Shown here: in pieces, positions 1-5,745 of the stretch | How the letters are laid out: every line of letters begins with the position of its first letter | Numbering within the stretch: position 1 is the stretch's first letter | Assembly (NCBI GenBank): GCA_016650435.1 | Contig: JAENVT010000168.1 | Span: 1-19,901 of the forward strand | Direction: 5' to 3' | Length of the DNA: 19,901 nucleotides | From: Ilumatobacteraceae bacterium | GTDB taxonomy: Bacteria; Actinomycetota; Acidimicrobiia; Acidimicrobiales; Ilumatobacteraceae | The notes under the pieces: model-generated | Seen by the model: only the letters and a program-made list of their open reading frames with translations | Told to the model about the DNA's origin: nothing | Database searches by the model: none | Program-made: the position numbers and the translations under genes

Positions 1-285
1 GACGATCTCGAAAACTTCGAGGCCGAGCGCGAGCTCCAACTCGCTCAGGAATACCAGGACGTCGCGGCCATGTTCCGCTTCGCCGTGGAGACCGAGCGCC
101 GGTTCTACCTGGCCAACGACGTCAAGCTGAATGTCAGCGGAGACGCCTCCAAGCCGGTGATCGAAGTGGAGTTGAGCGACGCATGGGTATGGGACATGTA
201 CCGAAAGACCCGGTTCGTGCCAAAGGTTCGGGTGCTGACGTTCAAGGACGTCAACGTCGAAGAGCTGCCGTCGACCGAGTTGTAG
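1..285 (+). CDS. DUF2469 family protein (C-terminal part, cut by the window edge)
   Basis: Reading frame 1 is open from the first base to a TAG at 283-285 and gives 94 residues. The visible protein starts DDLENFEAERELQLAQEYQD and contains the family hallmarks ETERRFYLAN, DAWVWDMYR and VRVLTFKDVNVEEL. This matches actinobacterial DUF2469, a protein of about 100 residues, so probably only a few N-terminal residues are missing. No reaction is known for the family. In actinobacteria it commonly sits between rnhB (ribonuclease HII) and yraN, and yraN does follow here; rnhB would be expected just upstream of the window. The ATG at position 70 is internal to the conserved domain and is not the start. 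Family assignment is from recalled similarity and is strong. Confidence 0.9.
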   Translation, partial: DDLENFEAERELQLAQEYQDVAAMFRFAVETERRFYLANDVKLNVSGDASKPVIEVELSDAWVWDMYRKTRFVPKVRVLTFKDVNVEELPSTEL

Positions 286-629
286 AGCCTTCGCTGGCCA
301 ACCAGGCCAGGGGAAGGTGGGGTGAAGATCTCGCCGCTCGTTGGTATGCGGCTCGCGGCTACGAGGTCGTCGACCGCAATTGGAGATCGACCATTGGTGA
401 GATCGATCTGGTGGTCTGTTCTGAGTCGACCGTGGTCTTTTGCGAGATCAAGACACGTGCATCGGATCGCTATGGCCCACCGGAATCCGCTGTCGGTCGC
501 ATCAAGCAACGGCGCTTACGTCTGCTCGCCGCGGAGTGGCTCGCAGCACATGATCGACACGGCGCAGTCCGCTTCGACGTCGCGGCCATCACCGGCGTGC
601 ACATCGAAGTGTTCGAAGCGGCGTTCTAA
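183..629 (+). CDS. yraN: YraN/UPF0102 family nuclease-like protein
   Basis: The conserved part reads ARGRWGEDLAARWYAARGYE, then VVDRNWRSTIGEIDLVV, then VVFCEIKTR, the YraN/UPF0102 pattern. The E/D-x(n)-ExK residues (GEID and EIK) are those of a PD-(D/E)XK nuclease-like fold. The biological role of YraN is not settled. The start is a problem. The only ATG codons in frame are at 183 and 189, giving about 100 bases of overlap with the DUF2469 gene and a 38-residue basic extension that no YraN protein needs. No ATG, GTG or TTG exists between 192 and the domain. A CTG at 294, nine bases after the upstream stop, would give a family-length protein of 111 residues. Coordinates here use the first ATG; the domain itself is confident. 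The stop TAA at 627-629 overlaps the stop of the facing gene. Confidence 0.85.
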   Translation: MGMGHVPKDPVRAKGSGADVQGRQRRRAAVDRVVEPSLANQARGRWGEDLAARWYAARGYEVVDRNWRSTIGEIDLVVCSESTVVFCEIKTRASDRYGPPESAVGRIKQRRLRLLAAEWLAAHDRHGAVRFDVAAITGVHIEVFEAAF

Positions 630-829
630 CGGCCGTTGACGCGGCGATCCCAGCACGCCTTGTGCCAATGCCGCCGCAGGTCGGGCGCGTCGGCCGGAAC
701 GGCGACATAGTGACCGATGCCGCGAAAGATCTTGTGGTGGCAGCCGGGGCATACATAGACCTTCGTCGCCTCGTACGGTTGCACCCGTCGCACCTCGACG
801 ACGCCGAATCCTCCGTCCCACAGGCCCAT
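626..829 (-). CDS. Small CxxC/His-rich putative zinc-binding protein
   Basis: This 67-residue protein starts MGLWDGGFGVVEVRRVQPYE. It contains C27-P-G-C30, H31, H40, H54-W-H56 and C59-W60, a spacing suited to binding one zinc ion (C-x2-C ... H-x(n)-C). Similar short proteins occur widely in actinobacteria, where databases often give them the unsupported name 'ATP/GTP-binding protein'; there is no P-loop here. The ATG at 829-827 lies two bases after the stop of the 36-residue membrane peptide gene (832-942), so the two probably form one unit. A longer reading frame continues upstream but runs through that gene and into the antisense of the enoyl-CoA hydratase, so I chose the short form. Its stop TAG (626-628) overlaps the yraN stop. 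Molecular function is unknown. Confidence 0.7.
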   Translation of the reverse strand: MGLWDGGFGVVEVRRVQPYEATKVYVCPGCHHKIFRGIGHYVAVPADAPDLRRHWHKACWDRRVNGR

Positions 830-831
830 CG

Positions 832-942
832 CTACCCCAACATTGCCCAGAGCAACAGACCAACGACAGCGAGAACCGCGGCGATCACCATCAGGTAGTC
901 GGCAGGCTTGGCGACGAACTTGCGATAAGGGTTGAAACCCAT
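832..942 (-). CDS. 36-residue single-pass membrane peptide
   Basis: The frame runs from ATG at 942-940 to TAG at 834-832 and encodes 36 residues. It begins MGFNPYRKFVAKPADY, followed by one hydrophobic helix of about 20 residues (LMVIAAVLAVVGLLLWAMLG) reaching the C terminus. The basic N-terminal segment before the helix predicts a cytoplasmic N terminus. I recall similar MGFNP/MGWNP-type short proteins in other actinobacteria, which supports reality, but no function is known. The next gene starts two bases after its stop, suggesting co-transcription and perhaps a membrane-peptide/zinc-protein partnership. The start lies 23 bases from the divergent enoyl-CoA hydratase start, and a -10-like GATACT sits six bases upstream on the minus strand, compatible with a leaderless transcript. 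Confidence 0.65.
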   Translation of the reverse strand: MGFNPYRKFVAKPADYLMVIAAVLAVVGLLLWAMLG

Positions 943-948
943 CGCACC

Positions 949-956
949 AGTATCGT
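949..956. promoter_or_regulatory. Overlapping divergent -10 elements
   Basis: The 23-base gap between two divergent start codons holds AGTATCGT. On the plus strand TATCGT (951-956) lies nine bases before the GTG at 966. On the minus strand GATACT (949-954) lies six bases before the ATG at 942. Neither side has a Shine-Dalgarno sequence. The arrangement looks like back-to-back leaderless promoters sharing bases. Confidence 0.4.
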
Positions 957-965
957 GCCGTTTCC

Positions 966-1742
966 GTGGAAACCATCGAGGTCACTCGGGCATCGGGCAT
1001 CGTCACGATCACGCTCAATCGTCCGGCCAAGAAGAACGCCGCGAACGCCCAAATGTGGAACGAACTGCTCGAGACGTTTCGGGCGATCGCCTCGACCGCC
1101 GACGATCGCGTCGTTGTGATCACCGGCGCCGGCGGCGACTTCTGCGCCGGCGCAGATCTCTCTGGTGATCGCACGAGCACACCGCGCCCACATCAGCTTG
1201 CATCGATGCGACATGTCGGCGATGTCGCCCTGGCGCTTCATCGTCTGCCGATTCCGACCATCGCCAAGGTGCGCGGCGTGGCGGTAGGTGCCGGCTGCAA
1301 CATGGCGCTCGGTTGCGATCTCGTGGTCGCCAGCCAGAACGCCAGGTTCTCCGAGATCTTTGCAAGGCGCGGTCTGTCGATCGACTTTGGCGGTTCCTGG
1401 GTGCTGCCGAGAATCGTCGGCATGCATCGCGCCAAGGAGCTGGCTCTGTTCGCCGACATCATCGATGCAGCTGAGGCCGAACGCATCGGTCTGGTCAATC
1501 GCGTGCTGCCCGACTCCGAGATCGATGGGTTCGTCGACGAGTGGGCAGCGCGACTCGCGGCCGGCCCACCGATTGCCCTGGCAATGACCAAGCGGATGCT
1601 CGACAATTCGATGCAGGTGACGCTCGAAGAAGCACTCGACGACGAAGGCGTCGCCCAGACCGTCAACTTCGGCACAGCCGACACGATGGAGGCAATGAAG
1701 GCATTCCTCGAGAAACGGGAGCCGAAGTTCGAAGGGCGCTGA
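966..1742 (+). CDS. Enoyl-CoA hydratase/isomerase family protein (PaaG-like)
   Basis: A 258-residue crotonase-fold enzyme with a GTG start. It has the N-terminal strand IVTITLNRPAKKNAAN, the oxyanion-hole segment DFCAGADLSG (residues 58-67), and the second one RGVAVGAGCNMALGCDL (103-119). At the place where hydratases carry their first catalytic Glu the residue is N112, and the second Glu position is also not Glu. An Asp at 140 in SIDFGGSWVLPR matches the Asp of PaaG-type enoyl-CoA isomerases (PDxGG). It therefore more likely isomerises a double bond, or acts on an unusual acyl-CoA, than performs classical hydration; the substrate is not predictable. It starts 23 bases from a divergent small gene, with TATCGT nine bases before the GTG. 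It could also be annotated simply as enoyl-CoA hydratase. Confidence 0.9.
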   Translation: METIEVTRASGIVTITLNRPAKKNAANAQMWNELLETFRAIASTADDRVVVITGAGGDFCAGADLSGDRTSTPRPHQLASMRHVGDVALALHRLPIPTIAKVRGVAVGAGCNMALGCDLVVASQNARFSEIFARRGLSIDFGGSWVLPRIVGMHRAKELALFADIIDAAEAERIGLVNRVLPDSEIDGFVDEWAARLAAGPPIALAMTKRMLDNSMQVTLEEALDDEGVAQTVNFGTADTMEAMKAFLEKREPKFEGR

Positions 1743-1766
1743 CCGGTTCGGCGCACGCCAGCTCAG

Positions 1767-1772
1767 TAGCGT
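1767..1772 (+). promoter_or_regulatory. -10 element TAGCGT, leaderless type
   Basis: TAGCGT ends six bases before the GTG at 1779, and a transcript starting at the expected distance would begin at or very near that codon. It lies in the 36-base gap after the enoyl-CoA hydratase stop, so the next gene may have its own promoter. Confidence 0.4.
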
Positions 1773-1778
1773 GAGGGT

Positions 1779-2606
1779 GTGAACTACGTGCGTTCGGCGG
1801 TCATCGGCGCGGTCATCGGCGCGTCCATGGTCTGGGCGTCGAGCGCAGCCGTCAGTGCTGCGCCACCGACTGAACCTTCACCTGAGCCCACTACAACCGT
1901 GGTCGGCGACGCCATCGGGCCGCAGGTACCGGTCCTGGAAGAGCCGCCGCCGATCGTTGATCCGCTGGGGCCCTCGACACCATTGGTGGTCGTGCCGGCA
2001 GGGTGCAACACGCCACCGGCCCCGGCTGCCGTCTTCGTTGGAACGCTTGCCGCCGCCGACACCACGACGGCGCGATTCGCGGTGCAACAGATCCGCGCCG
2101 GCAGCCTCGACGGGTACGCCGTCAATACCATCGTCGACGTGCGCTACAACGACGACATCCGATTCCTGCACACGGGCCGGCAGTATCTCGTCGGGGCCAG
2201 ACCCGACCCGATCCTTGGGGTGTTGAGTTCGAAGGTGCGGCTGGACGCCCCCTTGTTCGGTGGTGATGCCGTGATCGGCCTCGATGACGCAAACGTTCGC
2301 TGCCCGAGGGTCGAAGACGGTGTCAAGACGTTGCTCGCCGACGGTACCGACGTCGACACTGGCGTGCTCGCGCCGTTGAATACCGCCAAGCGGTCGGTGG
2401 CGAAGGCGATCATCAAGCCGCTGGGGATCGCCTTCGGAGCGCTGTTCGTCCTGGTGGCCATCAAGCTGCTGATCTTTGCGATGGTTCGCGCTGCTCGCGA
2501 GCGCGAGCCTGACCCGCCGATCATGTTCGAAGTCCAACGCGACCGCCAACACATCGACCTCGATCCCGATCTCGTCGAGGAATCCAGCGCTGCCGAGCAC
2601 GTCTAG
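1779..2606 (+). CDS. Exported, membrane-anchored protein of unknown function
   Basis: A 275-residue protein with a GTG start. Residues 1-28 form a signal peptide (basic MNYVR, hydrophobic AVIGAVIGASMVWASSAAV, likely cleavage after AVSA). A Pro/Thr-rich linker follows to about residue 80. A compact domain of about 100 residues carries two cysteines (C76 and C175) that could form a disulfide. Within it, GTLAAADTTTARFAVQQIRA and VDVRYNDDIRFLHTGRQYLV resemble a small beta-rich fold. Residues 211-236 form one transmembrane helix, followed by a charged cytoplasmic tail (REREPDPPIMFEV). I do not recognise a family. The topology, with an outside domain tethered by a C-terminal helix, suggests a cell-surface role. 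It could be co-transcribed with the preceding gene or use the TAGCGT element just upstream. Confidence 0.85.
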   Translation: MNYVRSAVIGAVIGASMVWASSAAVSAAPPTEPSPEPTTTVVGDAIGPQVPVLEEPPPIVDPLGPSTPLVVVPAGCNTPPAPAAVFVGTLAAADTTTARFAVQQIRAGSLDGYAVNTIVDVRYNDDIRFLHTGRQYLVGARPDPILGVLSSKVRLDAPLFGGDAVIGLDDANVRCPRVEDGVKTLLADGTDVDTGVLAPLNTAKRSVAKAIIKPLGIAFGALFVLVAIKLLIFAMVRAAREREPDPPIMFEVQRDRQHIDLDPDLVEESSAAEHV

Positions 2607-2622
2607 CTGTGGCGCTCGGGGT

Positions 2623-3306
2623 TCAGCTGCGGGTGGCGGTGGCGCGGTCGCGAAGGTCGCTGACAGCGTGGGCGAGACCGAGCGGGTCGCGGTAGAGCGC
2701 ACTTCCGGCGACGAGCACATTGGCGCCCGCTGCTGCCGCGGCAGCCACAGTGTCGGGGCCGATCCCGCCGTCGACCTCGACATCCACCACATCGGCAAGG
2801 CCGGCGCGCCGGATCATCTCGGCGACCTCGGCAATCTTTGGCTCCATCGTGGCGATGTACTGCTGCCCGCCAAAGCCAGGGTTGACCGTCATCACCAACA
2901 CGAGATCGACCAGATCCAGAACATGGGCGACGGCGACGGCAGGGGTGGCCGGATTCAGCGCCACGCCCGCCGTGGCACCGAGTGAGGCGATGTTGGCCAG
3001 TGTGCGATGAAGGTGGATGCAGGCCTCGGCGTGCACGATCAGGCGCCGACATCCTGCGCGAACATATTCGGCCGCCATCACATCGGGGGTCAGCACCATC
3101 AGATGTGCTTCGAACGGCAGCGAGCAGTGCTTGCGCGCAGCCGCGATCACGTCGGGGCCGAATGTCAGGTTGGGCACGAATTGGCCGTCCATAACATCCC
3201 ACTGGATCCTGTCGACCCCGGCGGCTTCGAGGGCGGCCACCTCGTCGCCCAGCTTGGCGAAGTCGGCGGGCAGCACGCTCGGAGCGATCTCGATTGGTCG
3301 CGGCAT
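2623..3306 (-). CDS. rpe: Ribulose-phosphate 3-epimerase
   Basis: This 227-residue TIM-barrel enzyme interconverts ribulose 5-phosphate and xylulose 5-phosphate in the pentose phosphate pathway. Motifs in order are IAPSVLPADF (7-16), WDVMDGQFVPNLTFGP (36-51), EAHLM (66-70), VHAEA (91-95), VNPGFGGQQ (141-149), VDGGI (178-182) and GSALY (201-205). The catalytic and metal-binding Asp37 and Asp179 and metal ligand His68 are present. The first metal-ligand His of the usual HxDVMD motif is Gln35 here. The ATG at 3306 is chosen because homology starts there; the open frame extends further upstream without domain support. TACCCT lies six bases before the ATG, suggesting a leaderless transcript. The gene faces the preceding membrane protein gene (16-base gap) and diverges from the RNA methyltransferase. 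Confidence 0.95.
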   Translation of the reverse strand: MPRPIEIAPSVLPADFAKLGDEVAALEAAGVDRIQWDVMDGQFVPNLTFGPDVIAAARKHCSLPFEAHLMVLTPDVMAAEYVRAGCRRLIVHAEACIHLHRTLANIASLGATAGVALNPATPAVAVAHVLDLVDLVLVMTVNPGFGGQQYIATMEPKIAEVAEMIRRAGLADVVDVEVDGGIGPDTVAAAAAAGANVLVAGSALYRDPLGLAHAVSDLRDRATATRS

Positions 3307-3312
3307 CGTTTC

Positions 3313-3318
3313 AGGGTA
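3313..3318 (-). promoter_or_regulatory. -10 element TACCCT for rpe, leaderless type
   Basis: On the minus strand TACCCT ends six bases before the rpe ATG at 3306. No Shine-Dalgarno sequence separates them, so the mRNA probably begins at the start codon. Confidence 0.4.
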
Positions 3319-3345
3319 GTGGGTGGTATCAGCTGAGCGGAGATC

Positions 3346-3351
3346 TACCAT
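3346..3351 (+). promoter_or_regulatory. -10 element TACCAT for the RNA methyltransferase gene
   Basis: TACCAT ends eight bases before the ATG at 3360. It supports 3360 rather than the upstream ATG at 3294, which would place the start inside the promoter region shared with rpe. Confidence 0.4.
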
Positions 3352-3359
3352 CGTTGGCG

Positions 3360-4529
3360 ATGTCGTCGATCGTGGTGCGCGCCGAGAAGATGGCGGCGGG
3401 CGGCGATGCAATTGCCCGAATGGCCGACGGTCGCGTCGCATTCGTTCGCGGGGCCCTGCCCAACGAGCTGGTTGCGATCGAGGTCGTGCAATCGAAGAAG
3501 GACTTTGTTCGGGCCGACGTCGTCGAGGTGATCGAGCCGGCGGACTTCCGCGTTGCTCCGCCGTGCCCAGCTCACGCCGCCGGATGCGGCGGCTGTACGT
3601 GGCAGCACGTCGACGCGGCCGCGCAGTTGGAGCTGAAGACCGCCGTGGTGATCGAGGCCTTGAAACGGACCGGCAAGCTCGTCGATCCGGCGGTTACCGT
3701 CGGCGCGTCAGTGCCGCCGTGGGCGTATCGCACGACGTTGCGACTGGCCACAGGGACCGATCGGTTGGGGCTTCGAGGACGGCACTCGCACGACGTTGTC
3801 GAGCTCGGCGGTTGTCCAGTCAGCCATCCCTTGTTGGAGGAATTGCTCGCCTGCATCCACGTGCGGGGTGCCGGCGAAGTCAGCCTGCGGGTCGGCGCGG
3901 CGACTGGCGAACGGTCGGCTTGGATCGTCGACGGAGACGTGGAACTGCTGGACCTACCGTCCGATGTCGAGATCGGTCCCGGCGCGGTGGTGCACGAGGT
4001 TGTCGCCGGTTCCCGACTGCAGGTCAGTGCGGCTTCGTTCTTCCAGTCCGGACCCGCCGCTGCCGAACTGTTGTTGGCGGCCGTACGCGAAGCGAGCGGC
4101 GCGTCGTTCGATGCGCACACTGTCATCGACGCGTATGGCGGCGTCGGACTGTTCGCCTCGGCCGTCGATGGTGCGCATGTGAGCGTCGTCGAGGGATCGG
4201 CGTCAGCGTGCGCCGACGCGGTCGTCAACCTTGCCGGTCGCCGCGCCAAGGTGGTGCACTCGACGGTCGAGCAGTGGAAGCCGCGCCGCGCCGATCTCGT
4301 GATCGCCGATCCGTCGCGCAGTGGTCTCGGCCGTCAGGCAATCTCAGTGCTGTGCGCGACAGAAGCCATTCGAATCGTGCTGGTCAGTTGTGACCCGGTG
4401 TCGCTCGCCCGCGATGCAGGGCTGCTACGCGATCTGGGGTACGAGCACACACAGTCGACGGTCTTCGACCTGTTTCCGCAGACGCATCACGTCGAGGTGG
4501 TTACCACCTTCGACCGGCAAGCCCAGTAG
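3360..4529 (+). CDS. TRAM-domain, Fe-S, SAM-dependent RNA methyltransferase (RlmD/TrmA family)
   Basis: A 389-residue m5U-type RNA methyltransferase. Residues 1-60 form a TRAM-like RNA-binding domain (AAGGDAIARM, GALPNELVAIEV). The four Cys for a [4Fe-4S] cluster are C69, C76, C79 and C152 (CPAHAAGCGGC and GGCP). A central FFQSGP (227-232) is followed by the SAM-binding segment VIDAYGGVGLFA (255-266). IADPSRSGLG (315-324) is the usual DPPRxGL motif. LVSCDPVSLARD (341-352) carries the catalytic Cys344, and THHVEVV (375-381) carries the catalytic Glu379. All the key residues of an active enzyme are present. Whether it modifies 23S rRNA or tRNA cannot be told from sequence alone. Its 3' end overlaps the facing oxidoreductase gene by 29 bases. 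Confidence 0.93.
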   Translation: MSSIVVRAEKMAAGGDAIARMADGRVAFVRGALPNELVAIEVVQSKKDFVRADVVEVIEPADFRVAPPCPAHAAGCGGCTWQHVDAAAQLELKTAVVIEALKRTGKLVDPAVTVGASVPPWAYRTTLRLATGTDRLGLRGRHSHDVVELGGCPVSHPLLEELLACIHVRGAGEVSLRVGAATGERSAWIVDGDVELLDLPSDVEIGPGAVVHEVVAGSRLQVSAASFFQSGPAAAELLLAAVREASGASFDAHTVIDAYGGVGLFASAVDGAHVSVVEGSASACADAVVNLAGRRAKVVHSTVEQWKPRRADLVIADPSRSGLGRQAISVLCATEAIRIVLVSCDPVSLARDAGLLRDLGYEHTQSTVFDLFPQTHHVEVVTTFDRQAQ

Positions 4530-5124
4530 GTGACCACCACAGGCGTCGCATCCGATGCTCGACTCGGTCGAGGAAGGCCTCGCGCTCCCCTTGGGAGGAC
4601 CGGTCGATGTCGTACAGCGCGAGCCATGTCGTGCGGGCGAACTTGTGACACAGCACCCGCACCGAACGCCCGATCACCCGTCGTCCGGTTTCGCCTTCGA
4701 TCAGGTTGATCAACTTTGACGACCCGTGACTGGTGATGGCAACGAGCCGGCTCACGTTGGACAGTTGACCGGTGATCCGTGTGGCACCTTCCGGCAACTC
4801 CCAGGCGACGCCGCGCACCAGCACCCGGTCGAGCCATCCGGTAAGCATTGCCGGTTGTCCACTCCACCACGTCGGATAGATGAATACGAGCGCGTTGCAC
4901 CATTGCAGATTGTCGCAATAGCGGCCGATGTCCGGATGTGGATGTGGTGGCGCAAGATGGTCCAACCATTCCTCGCGGGACAGGGCAGGCTCGAAGCCAT
5001 CGGCGTAGAGGTCCGACACTCGCACCTCATGACCCACGGCCCGCAGCGCGTCCACAGCGCAATCGCGCAGTGCGGCGGTGAATGAATCGGGATCAGGATG
5101 GCAGTAGACGACGTAGGCCCTCAT
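4501..5124 (-). CDS. NAD(P)H-dependent flavodoxin-fold oxidoreductase (NQO1-like), copy 2
   Basis: A 207-residue flavoprotein of the NAD(P)H:quinone reductase/KefF type. It starts MRAYVVYCHPDPDSFTAALR, where HPxPxSF contacts the flavin phosphate. FIYPTWWSGQPAMLTGWLDRV (81-101) is the second flavin/dimer motif, and VAITSHGSSK is the likely flavin-ring loop. It probably reduces quinones or other electrophiles with NAD(P)H in the cytoplasm; the substrate is unknown. Its ATG overlaps the stop of the upstream paralogue (ATGA, 5124-5121), so the pair should be translationally coupled. Overall layout and many motifs are shared with that neighbour, indicating an old tandem duplication. The last 29 bases overlap the convergent RNA methyltransferase gene. 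Confidence 0.88.
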   Translation of the reverse strand: MRAYVVYCHPDPDSFTAALRDCAVDALRAVGHEVRVSDLYADGFEPALSREEWLDHLAPPHPHPDIGRYCDNLQWCNALVFIYPTWWSGQPAMLTGWLDRVLVRGVAWELPEGATRITGQLSNVSRLVAITSHGSSKLINLIEGETGRRVIGRSVRVLCHKFARTTWLALYDIDRSSQGEREAFLDRVEHRMRRLWWSPTGLAGRRW

Positions 5125-5708
5125 AACGAGCGCATCTTCTGATCGACTCGTTTCAGGAAGGCTTGGCGCTGTGCGAGCGAGCTGTTGTCGGTCTCGTAGA
5201 GCGCGAGCCACGACCTTCGAGTGAGGAGCGCGGTGTTCATCCTGAGGGCCCTCGTCAGCGTGCGCCGACCGTTGTCGTGGAGTGCCTTCACATAGAGCCG
5301 AGTCGATCCGTACGTGGAGATTCCAACGACTCGTCTGACATCGGTGAGGCCGCGCCGAACATGTTGGTGTTCGTCGAACACGAATCCCACGCCGGGCACC
5401 AGCACGCGTTCGAGCCACCCCTTGAGGATTGCTGGCACCGTGCTCCACCAGGTCGGATAGATGAACACGAGCGCCTCGGCCCGCTTGACGATTCCGGCAT
5501 GCCGTTCGGCCATCGGATCAACCAGCGGACGATCGCTGTGATACGCCTGCCGTTCGTCGTGGCTCATGGCTGTCCGGAAGTCCTCGGCGTACAGATCGAG
5601 CACGGTCACGTCGTGGCCGGCCCTGGTCAGCGAGGCGGTCGCGGTCGACGCAATTGCATGGTTGAAGCTCTCGGGATCAGGGTGGGCAACAACGACGACG
5701 ACTCGCAT
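5121..5708 (-). CDS. NAD(P)H-dependent flavodoxin-fold oxidoreductase (NQO1-like), copy 1
   Basis: A 195-residue paralogue of the following gene. MRVVVVVAHPDPESFNHAIA is the N-terminal flavin-phosphate motif. ALVFIYPTWWSTVPAILKGW (about 79-98) is the family signature, and GISTYGSTRLY is the flavin-ring loop. The C terminus (SWLALYETDNSSLAQRQAFL) closely parallels WLALYDIDRSSQGEREAFL in the second copy. Predicted cytosolic two-electron quinone or xenobiotic reductase, possibly acting as homodimers or as a heterodimer with its partner. It leads the two-gene unit. TAGCGT on the minus strand lies nine bases before the ATG, without a Shine-Dalgarno sequence. The divergent MFS gene starts 37 bases away and could share regulation. 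Confidence 0.9.
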   Translation of the reverse strand: MRVVVVVAHPDPESFNHAIASTATASLTRAGHDVTVLDLYAEDFRTAMSHDERQAYHSDRPLVDPMAERHAGIVKRAEALVFIYPTWWSTVPAILKGWLERVLVPGVGFVFDEHQHVRRGLTDVRRVVGISTYGSTRLYVKALHDNGRRTLTRALRMNTALLTRRSWLALYETDNSSLAQRQAFLKRVDQKMRSL

Positions 5709-5717
5709 TCTGGCCGC

Positions 5718-5723
5718 ACGCTA
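5718..5723 (-). promoter_or_regulatory. -10 element TAGCGT for the oxidoreductase pair
   Basis: On the minus strand TAGCGT ends nine bases before the ATG at 5708. It sits in a 37-base divergent gap that also holds the MFS gene's -10 candidate. Confidence 0.35.
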
Positions 5724-5734
5724 GCTGCGCGCTC

Positions 5735-5740
5735 TACGAT
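5735..5740 (+). promoter_or_regulatory. -10 element TACGAT for the MFS gene
   Basis: TACGAT ends five bases before GTG 5746 and eight before ATG 5749. Both spacings fit a leaderless transcript, so it does not decide between the two adjacent starts. Confidence 0.35.
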
Positions 5741-5745
5741 CCCCG

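Noticed and set aside
105..509. Long minus-strand frame antisense to DUF2469 and yraN
   Set aside because: It lies opposite two genes with clear family motifs and its translation has no recognisable domain; typical high-GC shadow frame.
830..1180. Upstream extension of the CxxC protein frame (start at 1180)
   Set aside because: The extension runs antisense to the enoyl-CoA hydratase and through the 36-residue gene; only the C-terminal 67 residues resemble a real protein.
1878..2798. 306-residue minus-strand frame opposite the exported protein gene
   Set aside because: No domain, and it overlaps the true C terminus of rpe in another frame. The plus-strand gene has a signal peptide and transmembrane helix instead.
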